NCBI RefSeq assembly: GCF_009856355.1
Contig: NZ_WMEW01000002.1
Span: 310,001-374,000, forward strand
DNA from: Halobacillus litoralis
Lineage (GTDB): Bacteria; Bacillota; Bacilli; Bacillales; Halobacillaceae
Direction: 5' to 3'
DNA: 64,000 bases
Shown: piece after piece, positions 1-8,173 of the stretch
How positions within the stretch are numbered: the first letter of the stretch is position 1
Layout: each line of letters opens with the position of its first letter
Translations under genes and position numbers: made by a program
Notes under the pieces: model-generated
Seen by the model: the letters and a program-made list of their open reading frames with translations, nothing else
Database searches by the model: none
What the model was told of the DNA's origin: nothing

Positions 1-171
1 GAATACTTTGTTAAGAACTCCTATAAACTCGGAGGCGGAGATAACATCGTCAACGTCATTCTTGTTGACTTCCGTGGCCTGGATACGTTATTTGAAATCG
101 TCGTCCTCGGAATTGCCGCCATGGCGATTTTCGGGTTGATCCGATTAAAGAAACCGAAGGAGGGTGAATAA
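1..171 (+). CDS. mrpA: Mrp Na+/H+ antiporter subunit A, C-terminal end (5' truncated by window)
   Basis: The first 56 codons are open from the window edge to a TAA at 169-171. They contain the sequence [18 protein letters not shown], which is typical of the C-terminal MbhE-like end of MrpA/MnhA, followed by a last transmembrane segment and a basic tail. MrpA is a large membrane subunit, related to the complex I subunit NuoL, of a multisubunit Na+/H+ antiporter. Only two bases separate its stop from the ATG of mrpC, and the AAGGAGGG ribosome binding site of mrpC lies in its last codons. In most Bacillus and Staphylococcus operons mrpB would sit between these two genes; it is not there. Confidence 0.85.
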   Translation, partial: EYFVKNSYKLGGGDNIVNVILVDFRGLDTLFEIVVLGIAAMAIFGLIRLKKPKEGE

Positions 172-173
172 GG

Positions 174-512
174 ATGGAATTCGTTATGGCTGTATTAGCC
201 GGTATTTTATTTACGACCGGCGTGTATAACCTCCTTCAAAAGCAACTGCTGAGAATCATTATAGGAACAGGGCTCATTTCCCACGGAGCCCACCTGTTCA
301 TCCTTACGATGGGCGAACTGAAACGGGGTGCGCCCCCGGTTCTTACCGAAGGAATCGAGAACTACACAGATCCGCTCCCGCAGGCTTTGATTTTGACATC
401 TATTGTAATCAGCTTTGGTGTCACCAGTCTTTTGCTGGTTCTCGCCTATCGTGCCGCGAAAATCAACGGTACGGATAATATGGAGCAACTGAGAGGTAAC
501 GACTATGAGTAA
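174..512 (+). CDS. mrpC: Mrp Na+/H+ antiporter subunit C
   Basis: This 112-residue protein is close to the usual length of MrpC (about 113), which is a homologue of the complex I subunit NuoK. Three hydrophobic segments are visible (about residues 3-22, 26-46 and 70-92), with GTGLISHGAHLFI in the second, characteristic of the family. It acts in the cytoplasmic membrane within the hetero-oligomeric Mrp complex, which exports Na+ in exchange for H+. The strong ribosome binding site AAGGAGGGTGA lies just upstream within the mrpA tail. Its last codons overlap the start of mrpD by 8 bases, implying translational coupling. Confidence 0.93.
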   Translation: MEFVMAVLAGILFTTGVYNLLQKQLLRIIIGTGLISHGAHLFILTMGELKRGAPPVLTEGIENYTDPLPQALILTSIVISFGVTSLLLVLAYRAAKINGTDNMEQLRGNDYE

Positions 513-1989
513 TTTAGCTATACTGCCGATTCTGCTGCCACTGCTGGCAGGAATCATAACAGCCTTTATCCACAAAAAAACGAAACTGGTCCGCTCCTTT
601 TCCCAGATTACTGCAGTCATCAACCTGATTGTCGTCGGGTACGTCTTTATGACCATCCGCAGTCAGGGAACCATCGTCCTTGAGCTCGGAAGCTGGGAAG
701 CGCCGTTCGGGATTGTCCTTGTGGGTGATTTATTAGCAGCCGTCCTCGTGCTGACGACCAACATTATTGGTGTCGCTGCTGTATTTTTCGCTCCCAAGTC
801 TCTAACGGAAAAAGAAGAATCCTTCTATTTTTACAGCTTCTTCTTCCTTTTGATCGCAGGTGTAAGCGGAGCTTTCCTTACCGGTGATTTATTCAACCTG
901 TTTGTATTCTTTGAAGTCCTGTTGATGGCTTCATACGGATTGATTGTCCTCGGGAATGGAAAAGCACAGCTTCGGGAATCTATTAAATATGTATTGATCA
1001 ACCTGTTCTCTTCCATGCTGTTTGTAACAACAATCAGCTTTCTATACTCTGTTGTCGGTACTGTTAACATGGCACAGATCGCACAGCGCGTTCAGGAAGT
1101 TGAGCAGCAGGGGATCTTAACGACCATCGGAATTCTGTTGTTCTTCGTCTTTGCAACAAAAGCGGCCGTATTCCCACTGTACTATTGGCTTCCAAGGCCC
1201 TATACAGCACCAAACGCCGTCGTTTCCGCACTATTCGGAGCGTTATTGACGAAGGTTGGTATCTACTCCATCCTGCGGACATTCACGCTTATGTTCAACC
1301 AACAGGTGGATATTACACACACCCTGTTCATCTACCTTGCTGCATTGACGATGATCTTCGGTGTCATTGGCGCTTTATCCACCCACAACGTGAAACTGAT
1401 TATTGCTTATAACATTATTCCAGCGGTCGGTTTCATGCTCATGGGAATTGGAATCTTTTCAGAAGTTTCCCTGAGTGGTACGATTTATTATCTTGTTCAT
1501 GACATGATTATTAAGGCCGCCCTCTTCATACTCGCCGGGGCCACCGTTTATGTAGCCGGCACATCGGATTTAAGAAAAATGGGCGGTCTGATCCACCACT
1601 ACCCTGTTCTTGGATGGATGACATTCCTGGCCTCCCTTGTCCTTGCCGGAATTCCGCCATTCAGCGGGTTTATCGGCAAACTGCAGCTGATCCGTGGTGC
1701 TGCGGGGCAGGATGAAGTAATGATTATAATTGTGGCGTTGATTTCCAGTCTGTTGATTCTATTCTCGATGATTCGTATCTTTATCAGGGGATTCTGGGGA
1801 GAAAAGACCGATATCCCCCGTCCGGATCGGAAGGAAAAAGGCAGCCGCATGGTTTACCCGGCTGTATTTCTATTAACCCTTTCCGTCCTGTTAGGTGTTG
1901 GCGCTGAATGGTTCTTCCCTGTCGTGGAGTCCATCGCTCGATACTTAATGGATCCGGAAATCTACATTGAGTCTGTATTAAAGGAGTAG
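505..1989 (+). CDS. mrpD: Mrp Na+/H+ antiporter subunit D
   Basis: At 494 residues this matches the normal MrpD length. It is a polytopic membrane protein of the proton-conducting NuoL/M/N family (Proton_antipo_M). The two charged residues shown to matter in alkaliphile MrpD are present at the expected places: Glu137 in LFVFFEVLL and Lys219 in VFATKAAVFP. The lysine is followed by PLYYWLPRPYTAPN, the conserved loop of this family. It is expected to form an ion-translocating channel in the Mrp complex. The gene overlaps mrpC at its start and is followed after 6 bases by mrpE. Confidence 0.95.
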   Translation: MSNLAILPILLPLLAGIITAFIHKKTKLVRSFSQITAVINLIVVGYVFMTIRSQGTIVLELGSWEAPFGIVLVGDLLAAVLVLTTNIIGVAAVFFAPKSLTEKEESFYFYSFFFLLIAGVSGAFLTGDLFNLFVFFEVLLMASYGLIVLGNGKAQLRESIKYVLINLFSSMLFVTTISFLYSVVGTVNMAQIAQRVQEVEQQGILTTIGILLFFVFATKAAVFPLYYWLPRPYTAPNAVVSALFGALLTKVGIYSILRTFTLMFNQQVDITHTLFIYLAALTMIFGVIGALSTHNVKLIIAYNIIPAVGFMLMGIGIFSEVSLSGTIYYLVHDMIIKAALFILAGATVYVAGTSDLRKMGGLIHHYPVLGWMTFLASLVLAGIPPFSGFIGKLQLIRGAAGQDEVMIIIVALISSLLILFSMIRIFIRGFWGEKTDIPRPDRKEKGSRMVYPAVFLLTLSVLLGVGAEWFFPVVESIARYLMDPEIYIESVLKE

Positions 1990-1995
1990 AAGCCG

Positions 1996-2472
1996 ATGCC
2001 ATTACAAATAGTACTGAACATCATAATTGCCCTCATGTGGATGTTCCTGAGTGAAAGCTATACGTTCACTTCTTTCCTTGTCGGTTACATTCTCGGGATT
2101 ATTCTCCTGTTCCTTTTACGTCGTTTCGTCCCTGATTCCTTTTACATGAAACGGACATGGAAATTCGTCCAGCTGATTCTCCTGTTTATACGGGAGCTGA
2201 TCCTGTCCAACCTGGATATACTGAAATATGTATACAAGCCGAAACAGGATATGCAGCCGGGGATCTTTGCTCTTCCGATCGATGTGAAAACGAACTTTGA
2301 GATTACTCTGCTTGCCAATCTGATTACATTGACACCTGGAACGCTGTCTGTTGTAGTCAGCGAAGACCACAGGAAGATTTATATTCATGCGATGGATATT
2401 CCCGATGTACAGGAAACCATTAATGATATTAAGAATTCATTTGAAAAACAAATCATGGAGGTGACGCGTTAA
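1996..2472 (+). CDS. mrpE: Mrp Na+/H+ antiporter subunit E
   Basis: This 158-residue protein has two or three N-terminal transmembrane segments (about residues 5-45 and 58-78) followed by a soluble domain containing ITLTPGTLSVVV, the signature of MrpE/MnhE. MrpE has no complex I counterpart and is needed for assembly or activity of the antiporter. A good ribosome binding site (AAGGAGTAGAAGCCG) overlaps the mrpD stop. Its stop codon TAA is immediately followed by the ATG of mrpF. Confidence 0.95.
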   Translation: MPLQIVLNIIIALMWMFLSESYTFTSFLVGYILGIILLFLLRRFVPDSFYMKRTWKFVQLILLFIRELILSNLDILKYVYKPKQDMQPGIFALPIDVKTNFEITLLANLITLTPGTLSVVVSEDHRKIYIHAMDIPDVQETINDIKNSFEKQIMEVTR

Positions 2473-2784
2473 ATGGAAGCTGTTTTAGATACAACACAGA
2501 GGCTGATTGAAACATCAGCCATCATCGCCATTGTAGCCGTTGCTGCATCCGTCATCCTTCTTCTTTACAGAGCGATTCTCGGTCCGACAAACCCGGACCG
2601 GGCCGTTGCTCTGGATACCATCGGAATTAATTTAATGGCCCTCGCAGGGCTGATTGCCGTCCTGCTTGTGACAACCAAATTCAATGACGTCGTGCTGCTG
2701 ATCGGAATTCTGCTGTTTATCGGAACAGTAGCTCTGGCGAAATTCTTAGAAAAGGGTGTTATTATTGAGCGGGACGTGGATTAA
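2473..2784 (+). CDS. mrpF: Mrp Na+/H+ antiporter subunit F
   Basis: The product is a small membrane protein of 103 residues with three hydrophobic segments. It contains the family-typical stretch GPTNPDRAVALDTIGIN between the first and second helices. It belongs to the MrpF/PhaF/MnhF family and is a structural subunit of the Mrp antiporter. The start was chosen because GGAGGTGACGCGTTAA precedes the ATG with normal spacing. The 3' end overlaps mrpG by about 20-29 bases, depending on which mrpG start is used. Confidence 0.93.
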   Translation: MEAVLDTTQRLIETSAIIAIVAVAASVILLLYRAILGPTNPDRAVALDTIGINLMALAGLIAVLLVTTKFNDVVLLIGILLFIGTVALAKFLEKGVIIERDVD

Positions 2785-3151
2785 CTTCATCTTTGATATT
2801 GTCATTTGTCTATTCCTGCTGAGCGGTGCCTTTTTCCTCGTTTCAGGGTCCATTGGGATTCTAAGGTTTCCGGATGTCTATACCCGTCTTCATGCGGCTA
2901 CAAAGAGTTCAACACTCGGCGTAGCCGGCATAATGATCGGTGCTTTTCTCTTTCTCTATGTGGAGAATGGAATTGTCAGCGGGAAGCTGCTGCTCGGAAT
3001 TTTCTTCGTCCTTCTGACAGCCCCTGTTTCCGGTCATATGATTTCAAGAGCAGCCTATCGTGCCGGTGTCCCTCTCTGGGATAAAAGTGTGCAGGATGAT
3101 TATGCAGAAGATCTGGAAAAGGAACGGAAAAACCAGGCTCAGGATTCATAA
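2756..3151 (+). CDS. mrpG: Mrp Na+/H+ antiporter subunit G
   Basis: This is the last gene of the mrp operon. Three transmembrane segments and the motif GILRFPDVYTRLHAATKSSTLG identify the MrpG/MnhG family. A hydrophilic, charged tail follows the third segment. No ATG is available: the frame offers GTG at 2756 and TTG at 2765. The TTG has a GGGTG sequence about 6 bases upstream and would remove three hydrophobic residues, so the true start is uncertain by nine bases. Either start lies inside mrpF. A strong rho-independent terminator follows. Confidence 0.9.
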   Translation: MLLLSGTWINFIFDIVICLFLLSGAFFLVSGSIGILRFPDVYTRLHAATKSSTLGVAGIMIGAFLFLYVENGIVSGKLLLGIFFVLLTAPVSGHMISRAAYRAGVPLWDKSVQDDYAEDLEKERKNQAQDS

Positions 3152-3186
3152 AGAACAAAATGTTATGACAAACATTTCATACGATA

Positions 3187-3240
3187 AAACCCGTGCGGCG
3201 CTCAAGCATTTCAAGCATCGCACGGGTTTTTCTTTGTTTT
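3187..3240 (+). terminator. Rho-independent terminator of the mrp operon
   Basis: The inverted repeat AAACCCGTGCG (3187-3197) / CGCACGGGTTT (3219-3229) flanks a 21-base loop and runs into a T-rich tract. It lies 35 bases after the mrpG stop and separates the mrp operon from sigK. Confidence 0.85.
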
Positions 3241-3359
3241 AATGATCTTTCCCATCCCCCGGTTATACCTTTTATTTTTGAGTACAGACAAGCACGGAGC
3301 CTCCTTTCCCTACATACACATGAGATAGGCAGTTGCCTAATTCATGAGGAGGTGGATCC

Positions 3360-4073
3360 ATGAGCAGTCTGATCGCGTCGATCCTTTACTTTTTCAAAGA
3401 GTCCCTCTTTTTCATGTCGTATGTGAAAAACCAGGCCTTCCCCAACCCCCTCTCACCGGAAGAAGAAGCCAAGCAGCTCCAGTTGATGGCAGAAGGCAGT
3501 CATGAAGCACGGAACAAACTAATCGAACATAACCTCCGCCTTGTTGCACACATCGTCAAAAAATTCGAAAATACAAAGGAAGACTTCGAGGATTTGATAT
3601 CCATTGGTACGATAGGACTGATTAAGGGCATTGAAAGCTACTCGACGGGAAAAGGAACAAAACTGGCTACTTACGCCGCCCGATGTATCGAAAATGAGAT
3701 ACTCATGCATCTACGATCCACAAAAAAAATGAGTAAGGATGTTTCCCTCCAGGACCCGATCGGACACGATAAGGAAGGGAATGAACTTAATCTACTCGAT
3801 ATTCTGCAGGCAGATGTCACGGATATCGTCGAGGAAATCCAGCTTCATATGGAGCTTGAAAAGATTAAAGACTTTATAAATGTGCTGGATGACAGGGAGA
3901 AGGAGGTCATTATATTCAGGTATGGACTGAACCAGACGGAAGAGAAGACGCAGAGGGAAATTGCCAAGGAGCTGGGGATATCCAGAAGTTATGTCTCCCG
4001 CATTGAAAAAAGGGCCTTAATGAAAATTTTTCACGAGTTCTATAAACAGAGTAAGCAGGGCGGCCATTCATAA
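3360..4073 (+). CDS. sigK: RNA polymerase sigma-K factor precursor (pro-sigma-K)
   Basis: The 237-residue protein matches sigma-K over its full length: region 2 ([19 protein letters not shown]), region 3 and region 4.2 ([17 protein letters not shown]) are intact. Residues 1-20 form a hydrophobic pro-sequence, and the predicted cleavage is between Ser20 and Tyr21 (SYVKNQAF), as in B. subtilis. Sigma-K drives late mother-cell genes for coat and spore maturation after cleavage by SpoIVFB, which is also in this window. The gene is not split by a skin-type element. AGGAGGTGG precedes the ATG. A CATACACA sequence at 3313-3320 could be part of a mother-cell (sigma-E/K) -10 element, but this is only suggestive. 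Confidence 0.96.
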   Translation: MSSLIASILYFFKESLFFMSYVKNQAFPNPLSPEEEAKQLQLMAEGSHEARNKLIEHNLRLVAHIVKKFENTKEDFEDLISIGTIGLIKGIESYSTGKGTKLATYAARCIENEILMHLRSTKKMSKDVSLQDPIGHDKEGNELNLLDILQADVTDIVEEIQLHMELEKIKDFINVLDDREKEVIIFRYGLNQTEEKTQREIAKELGISRSYVSRIEKRALMKIFHEFYKQSKQGGHS

Positions 4074-4110
4074 AAAGAGCTTCATTGACTATAGTCAATG
4101 AAGCTTTTTC
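4074..4110. terminator. Bidirectional terminator between sigK and yrhC
   Basis: A perfect 13-base inverted repeat, AGCTTCATTGACT (4078-4090) / AGTCAATGAAGCT (4093-4105), has an A-run on its left and a T-run on its right. It can therefore stop transcription of the convergent sigK and yrhC genes. Confidence 0.85.
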
Positions 4111-4115
4111 GGCTT

Positions 4116-4370
4116 TTATTCTTCTGCTGCCTGCCGTTTCCACTTCTTCATTTTGAGAATCATTGAAAAGGCAGCCGCTGATGCAGCCGTTATTACAGGG
4201 AACATATATAAATGAGCCCGGGTTTTATACACATACAGACTGATCAACACACCTGCATAAAGATAGGCGTTTAAAATGATCAGCGTCATAACAAATCTCT
4301 GATAGTCTTTTACTTTTACGGATAGAGCTTCCTTGGATGACAACTCCTCCACCTCCCCGCTGTCCATCAT
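4116..4370 (-). CDS. YrhC-like small membrane protein
   Basis: This short protein (84 residues from the first ATG) has two hydrophobic segments, about residues 27-47 and 54-71, and a basic C-terminus ending KMKKWKRQAAEE. It resembles the YrhC family, which in B. subtilis lies in the same neighbourhood as mtnN; its function is unknown. The ATG at 4370 has no visible ribosome binding site. A TTG at 4343 is preceded by GGGGAGGTGGAGGAG and would give 75 residues, closer to the usual family size, so the shorter form is plausible. It is downstream of mtnN on the same strand. Confidence 0.7.
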   Translation of the reverse strand: MMDSGEVEELSSKEALSVKVKDYQRFVMTLIILNAYLYAGVLISLYVYKTRAHLYMFPVITAASAAAFSMILKMKKWKRQAAEE

Positions 4371-4410
4371 ACTAACACAATCGACAGGTTCATAGAGGTG
4401 GTAATCGTTG

Positions 4411-5100
4411 TTAATCCGCTTCGATCATCGTCATGATCATCTGTGCTGCATTTTCAGCAGCTACAGGAAGGAACTGATCGAAGGACAGTGAAGACTCTTT
4501 CCCGGCAATGTCGGATAATGCGCGCAGCACGACAAAAGGTGTGCCGTATTTATAACAAACCTGAGCAATGGCTGCGGCTTCCATCTCAGCAGCAATCATT
4601 TCGGGGAAGCGGCTCCTGACAAGGGCCACCCTCTCCGGGTCCTGCATAAAGGAATCGCCGGTTGCAATAATCCCTTTGGCTGCACGGGCCTTCGTACTCC
4701 CGACCGCCTGCATCGCTTTTTCTACAAGTGCAGGGTCTGCCTCATACATGGCCGGCATACCGGGTACCTGTCCATAGGCGTAATCAAAAGCCGTCACGTC
4801 GACATCGTGATGCGTCACAAAGTCGGAAACTACAATATCCCCCACTTCCAACTCTTCGGCAAAACCACCCGCAGAACCAGTATTGATTACACTCTCAACA
4901 CCATACTGTTCATGCAGAATGGTTGTGGAGACGGCCGCGTTTACTTTGCCGATTCCTGATTTAAGCAGGACGACTTTTTTCCCACGCAGCATCCCTTCAA
5001 TAAACAAGCTCCCAGCCGTTTCATTTTCAACCTTATCCGTCATTTCTGCCTGAAGGCGCTCGATTTCCTCATCCATCGCTCCAATAATTCCAATAGCCAT
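4411..5100 (-). CDS. mtnN: 5'-methylthioadenosine/S-adenosylhomocysteine nucleosidase
   Basis: The 229-residue protein belongs to the purine nucleoside phosphorylase superfamily. It hydrolyses the glycosidic bond of methylthioadenosine and S-adenosylhomocysteine to release adenine, in methionine salvage and SAM recycling. The catalytic residues of the E. coli enzyme are recognisable: Glu12 in [12 protein letters not shown], the glutamate in [12 protein letters not shown] and the aspartate in ALSDIAG. In B. subtilis this gene lies in a methionine-to-cysteine conversion operon with yrrT, mccA and mccB; those are not between mtnN and yrhC here. yrrS lies 16 bases upstream. Confidence 0.95.
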   Translation of the reverse strand: MAIGIIGAMDEEIERLQAEMTDKVENETAGSLFIEGMLRGKKVVLLKSGIGKVNAAVSTTILHEQYGVESVINTGSAGGFAEELEVGDIVVSDFVTHHDVDVTAFDYAYGQVPGMPAMYEADPALVEKAMQAVGSTKARAAKGIIATGDSFMQDPERVALVRSRFPEMIAAEMEAAAIAQVCYKYGTPFVVLRALSDIAGKESSLSFDQFLPVAAENAAQMIMTMIEAD

Positions 5101-5116
5101 CGTCTATTCGTCCTTT

Positions 5117-5788
5117 CTATCTGTTCACGACTTTTTCTTTTAATACTTCCAGCTTCACCGGCTTGTATCCTTCGTTGTCCACCCATTGGACATACACCCG
5201 GAGATATCCGGTTTCATTCTTATCAGAAACGGTGACGACGGCTCTTTGCGGGCCTCCGTCGTTTCCGACCCACCAATAAATAATGTTGTCCTCAGAAAGG
5301 TTCACAGCGCTTCTGGCAGCTTCCTGAAGCTCTTTATAGTCCTGAGTACCCTCTTGGTACGTAATGCTGTGGCTGCCGTTTGTGTCCATTTCTGTCGGGA
5401 TAACCGGCCAGTCCTTTGTTACGACACTTTCAACATTCGGGTTGTCACTTTCTTCTATCTGCACGCCTTCTTCTTCCTTAATAGGCTCCAATTCCTCAAA
5501 ACCTTCCATAGACACACTTGTTTTATCAGGATCGGCTTCTTCTTCAGGTTCTTCCGGCGATTCATTCTTCTGTACTTCCTCAGTATCACTTTTAGTAATT
5601 GCGGTCTGCTGTTCTTCCTCCGGTTTCTGAGCTTGTCCGGTCTGATCATTTCCGTTAAATAATATCAGAGAAATCAACAACACTACAAATACCCCGGCTG
5701 CTCCTGCAAGCCACGGAAGTCGTTTGGTCCATTGACGCTTTTTCTCAAAACGCCCGGTACGGGACTCGGATGTATGTTTATCCGCCAT
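5117..5788 (-). CDS. yrrS: YrrS-like DUF1510 membrane-anchored protein
   Basis: About 223 residues. A basic N-terminus is followed by one transmembrane segment (about residues 28-46), a long Glu/Pro-rich linker and a C-terminal DUF1510 domain containing NIIYWWVGNDGGPQRA. This is a bitopic protein with the C-terminus outside the membrane, as in B. subtilis YrrS, whose role is not settled. In B. subtilis it precedes pbpI, a penicillin-binding protein; pbpI is missing from the interval to greA here. The ATG at 5788 is preferred over 5794 because GGAGG lies 8 bases upstream of it but only 2 bases from the other. Confidence 0.82.
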   Translation of the reverse strand: MADKHTSESRTGRFEKKRQWTKRLPWLAGAAGVFVVLLISLILFNGNDQTGQAQKPEEEQQTAITKSDTEEVQKNESPEEPEEEADPDKTSVSMEGFEELEPIKEEEGVQIEESDNPNVESVVTKDWPVIPTEMDTNGSHSITYQEGTQDYKELQEAARSAVNLSEDNIIYWWVGNDGGPQRAVVTVSDKNETGYLRVYVQWVDNEGYKPVKLEVLKEKVVNR

Positions 5789-5913
5789 GCTCATTTCCTC
5801 CTTTGAATACGCCGTTTATTATACAATATCCGGCTGTAATGACCAATCCATCCAAGGTCCTCTCTATTTCCCGGGGAATAACAGCTCCCCTTTGGTGTAT
5901 GCACAGGAATGAA

Positions 5914-5943
5914 GAAAAAGGCAGGGGGAGCCCCTGCCTTTCT
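5914..5943 (-). terminator. Terminator downstream of greA
   Basis: The inverted repeat AAGGCAGGGG / CCCCTGCCTT with a 3-base loop is followed, on the minus strand, by TTTTTC. It lies immediately after the greA stop. Confidence 0.85.
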
Positions 5944-5945
5944 TT

Positions 5946-6422
5946 CTATTCCACCGTAATAATTTGAACGTCGATTTCTCCGCCCGGTGTCGCAACTTTC
6001 ACTTTGTCACCGACCTCGTGGCCGATCAGGCTTTGGGCCATAGGAGAATCGTTGGAAATTTTCCCTTCGAAAGGATCAGCTTCTGCGCTGCCGACGATGG
6101 TGTACGTTTCTTCATCTCCGTCAGGAAGTTCCTTGAAGGTTACGGATTTACCCATTGTTACTGTATCAGGGTTTTGATTGTCATTTTCAATAATAACAGC
6201 ATTACGGATCATATTTTCCACCTGCGTAATCCGTGCTTCAACAAAGGCCTGCTCGTCCTTTGCTGCGTCATACTCCGAGTTTTCGGAAAGGTCGCCGAAG
6301 CCGCGGGCAATTTTAATCCGTTCCACCACTTCTTTACGGCGCTCTGTTTTCAGGTGATGAAGCTCATCTTCGAGCTTCTGTTTTCCTTCTTCTGTCATAT
6401 AATAACTTTTTTCTTCTGCCAT
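5946..6422 (-). CDS. greA: Transcription elongation factor GreA
   Basis: The 158-residue length is canonical. The N-terminal half (residues 1-75) is the antiparallel coiled coil that enters the RNA polymerase secondary channel, with the conserved acidic tip in [14 protein letters not shown]. The C-terminal half is the FKBP-like domain ([14 protein letters not shown] type). GreA stimulates transcript cleavage in backtracked polymerase. The gene stands alone between its own terminator and udk, with a 162-base leader upstream. The ribosome binding site AAAGGAG is about 12 bases from the ATG, a little long. Confidence 0.96.
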   Translation of the reverse strand: MAEEKSYYMTEEGKQKLEDELHHLKTERRKEVVERIKIARGFGDLSENSEYDAAKDEQAFVEARITQVENMIRNAVIIENDNQNPDTVTMGKSVTFKELPDGDEETYTIVGSAEADPFEGKISNDSPMAQSLIGHEVGDKVKVATPGGEIDVQIITVE

Positions 6423-6476
6423 GGTCCGTCTACACTCCTTTAGTACAAGAAAAAATGAGATGTCCTTAATATAGGA

Positions 6477-6503
6477 AATGAGCAGTACATCTGTACGCTC
6501 ATT
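6477..6503. repeat. Inverted repeat in the greA leader
   Basis: AATGAGC-A-GTACA (6477-6489) pairs with TGTAC-GCTCATT (6492-6503), giving a 12-base-pair hairpin with one bulged base and a 2-base centre. It sits 55-80 bases before the greA start codon. No T-run follows on either strand, so it does not look like an ordinary terminator. Confidence 0.6.
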
Positions 6504-6584
6504 GTAGAGATTTACTATACTTTACCCGAGGACATAAAATTTTAGAACTACTATTGAAAACTATGCCAGATTTTTGCCAGTATT

Positions 6585-7238
6585 TCAACTATTTTCTTCG
6601 TCTATCAGTAAACCCTTTTCATAGAGAACCGTCTTGATTTTCGAAGCCATCAAATCAATAGCTACGTGGTTCTGCCCACCTTCTGGAATGATAATATCCG
6701 CATACCTTTTCGTAGGTTCTACAAATTGAAGGTGCATCGGCCGGACGACATTAATATACTGATCAATGACTGAGTCAAGGGTGCGTCCCCTCTCATTAAT
6801 ATCCCGCATCATCCGGCGGATAATCCGGACATCAGCGTCTGTATCCACAAACACTTTAATATCCATAAGATCACGGAGGCGTTCATCCTCTAGAACAAGG
6901 ATTCCCTCAACGATGATGACTTCCTTGGGCTCCACGTGGATCGTCTCTTCTGAACGGGTATGCATCTTGTAATCATACACCGGCTTTTCAACAGATTTCT
7001 GGTCGATCAGCTGCTGGAGGTGTTCCATTAACAAGTCATTATCAAAGGCGAGCGGATGATCATAGTTCGTTTCAAGTCTTTCCTCAAATGGTACATCGCT
7101 CTGATCCTTATAATAATAGTCCTGCTCGATCATCAATAACGTTTTATCAGTGAAACGCTGGATAATGGATCTGGTTACACTCGTTTTCCCAGAACCTGTC
7201 CCGCCCGCTACACCAATGACTACTGGTTTATCGTTCAT
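6585..7238 (-). CDS. udk: Uridine kinase
   Basis: This 217-residue P-loop kinase carries the Walker A motif GGTGSGKTS at residues 11-19 and the conserved DHPLAFDN segment that binds the nucleoside. It phosphorylates uridine and cytidine in pyrimidine salvage. The size and sequence fit bacterial Udk throughout. It lies 34 bases downstream of trmR and is probably cotranscribed with it. In B. subtilis two U32 peptidase-like genes (trhP1/yrrN and trhP2/yrrO) lie between these neighbours; they are absent here. Confidence 0.96.
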   Translation of the reverse strand: MNDKPVVIGVAGGTGSGKTSVTRSIIQRFTDKTLLMIEQDYYYKDQSDVPFEERLETNYDHPLAFDNDLLMEHLQQLIDQKSVEKPVYDYKMHTRSEETIHVEPKEVIIVEGILVLEDERLRDLMDIKVFVDTDADVRIIRRMMRDINERGRTLDSVIDQYINVVRPMHLQFVEPTKRYADIIIPEGGQNHVAIDLMASKIKTVLYEKGLLIDEENS

Positions 7239-7272
7239 AGTTACATGGTTCTCCTTTCATCCCATCCGCGAG

Positions 7273-7914
7273 TCAGCTGTGACTGCTCTTTTTCTTTGTA
7301 ATGGCAACGCCGTCCCCGATAGGAACAATCGTTGTATCATAATCCGGGTGCTTCACAAGCCATTCGTTGAACTTACGGATTTTACCCGCTATTTTTGCCA
7401 TACGTGGACTGGCTGACCGGTCATCAGCAACATAACCCTTAAACAGGACGTTATCAGTGATTATGACCCCGTCATCCTTCAGCATCGGAGCATATAAGTG
7501 GAAAAATTCCTCATACTTCCCTTTGGCTGCATCAATGAACAGCACATCATACGGCCCTTCTGTGCGCACCTGGCCGCCTGTTTCCAGAGCGTCTCCAAAG
7601 ATGACAGAAATATGGTTCTCTGCCTGCATGTGTTCTATATTTTTCAAGGCTTCCTTATAGCGCCATTCATCTCTTTCAACAGTCGTAATTCGGGCTGTAG
7701 GAAAAGCCTCCAGCATACATAGAGCTGAATAGCCGATCGCTGTTCCGATTTCCAGAATCCGCTCCGGCTTCTGCATACGGATCAGCTGCATAAGGAAATT
7801 CATCCCCAGCGGCTCCATAATCGGTATCTTATGTTCTTCAGCAAACGACTCCATATCTTGAAATGGTTTGGAAGGCTTAGAGAGCAATGACTGTAGATAA
7901 TTCTCCTGCTCCAT
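7273..7914 (-). CDS. trmR: tRNA 5-hydroxyuridine O-methyltransferase (YrrM/TrmR-like)
   Basis: The 213-residue protein is a class I SAM-dependent O-methyltransferase of the COMT-like family. The SAM-binding motif I is visible (ILEIGTAIGYSALCM), as is the metal-binding aspartate region VLFIDAAKGKYEEFF. The same genomic position in B. subtilis holds yrrM, renamed trmR, which methylates 5-hydroxyuridine at position 34 of several tRNAs. The family and synteny support that role; substrate specificity is inferred. The ribosome binding site AAGGGATG precedes the ATG. Confidence 0.88.
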   Translation of the reverse strand: MEQENYLQSLLSKPSKPFQDMESFAEEHKIPIMEPLGMNFLMQLIRMQKPERILEIGTAIGYSALCMLEAFPTARITTVERDEWRYKEALKNIEHMQAENHISVIFGDALETGGQVRTEGPYDVLFIDAAKGKYEEFFHLYAPMLKDDGVIITDNVLFKGYVADDRSASPRMAKIAGKIRKFNEWLVKHPDYDTTIVPIGDGVAITKKKSSHS

Positions 7915-8111
7915 CCTGCTTCATCCCTTCACATCAAATTTACATCGTTTTTACAACCCCACTATTTTAACACAAATCGCTAAGGGAACGCCATTGTTCT
8001 TTGGGGCTGCCTTTGTTTACAGAAACTTCAGAATCACCACAACATGCGGCTCATAAACGGCCGGAGCAGCATCACCTTTCAACCGTTTCCATTCTCACAT
8101 GGAGAGGATTA

Positions 8112-8149
8112 CACAAAAGAACGGCACATGTAAACATGTACCGTTCTTA
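8112..8149 (-). terminator. Terminator downstream of mltG
   Basis: AAGAACGG (8117-8124) and CCGTTCTT (8141-8148) form the outer stem; ACATGT/ACATGT continues it around a 2-base centre. The minus strand then reads TTTTGTG. The rest of the 259-base gap between mltG and trmR shows no recognisable feature. Confidence 0.75.
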
Positions 8150-8173
8150 TTCAGGCAGGTCTCCCTGCGCTTA

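Noticed and set aside
3360..4073. Possibility of a skin-type insertion in sigK
   Set aside because: The reading frame is continuous from pro-sequence through region 4 and matches the family length; no recombinase or interruption is present.
7915..8111. Gap upstream of trmR as a site for an RNA gene or small ORF
   Set aside because: No hairpin, promoter match or ribosome binding site with a following frame stood out.
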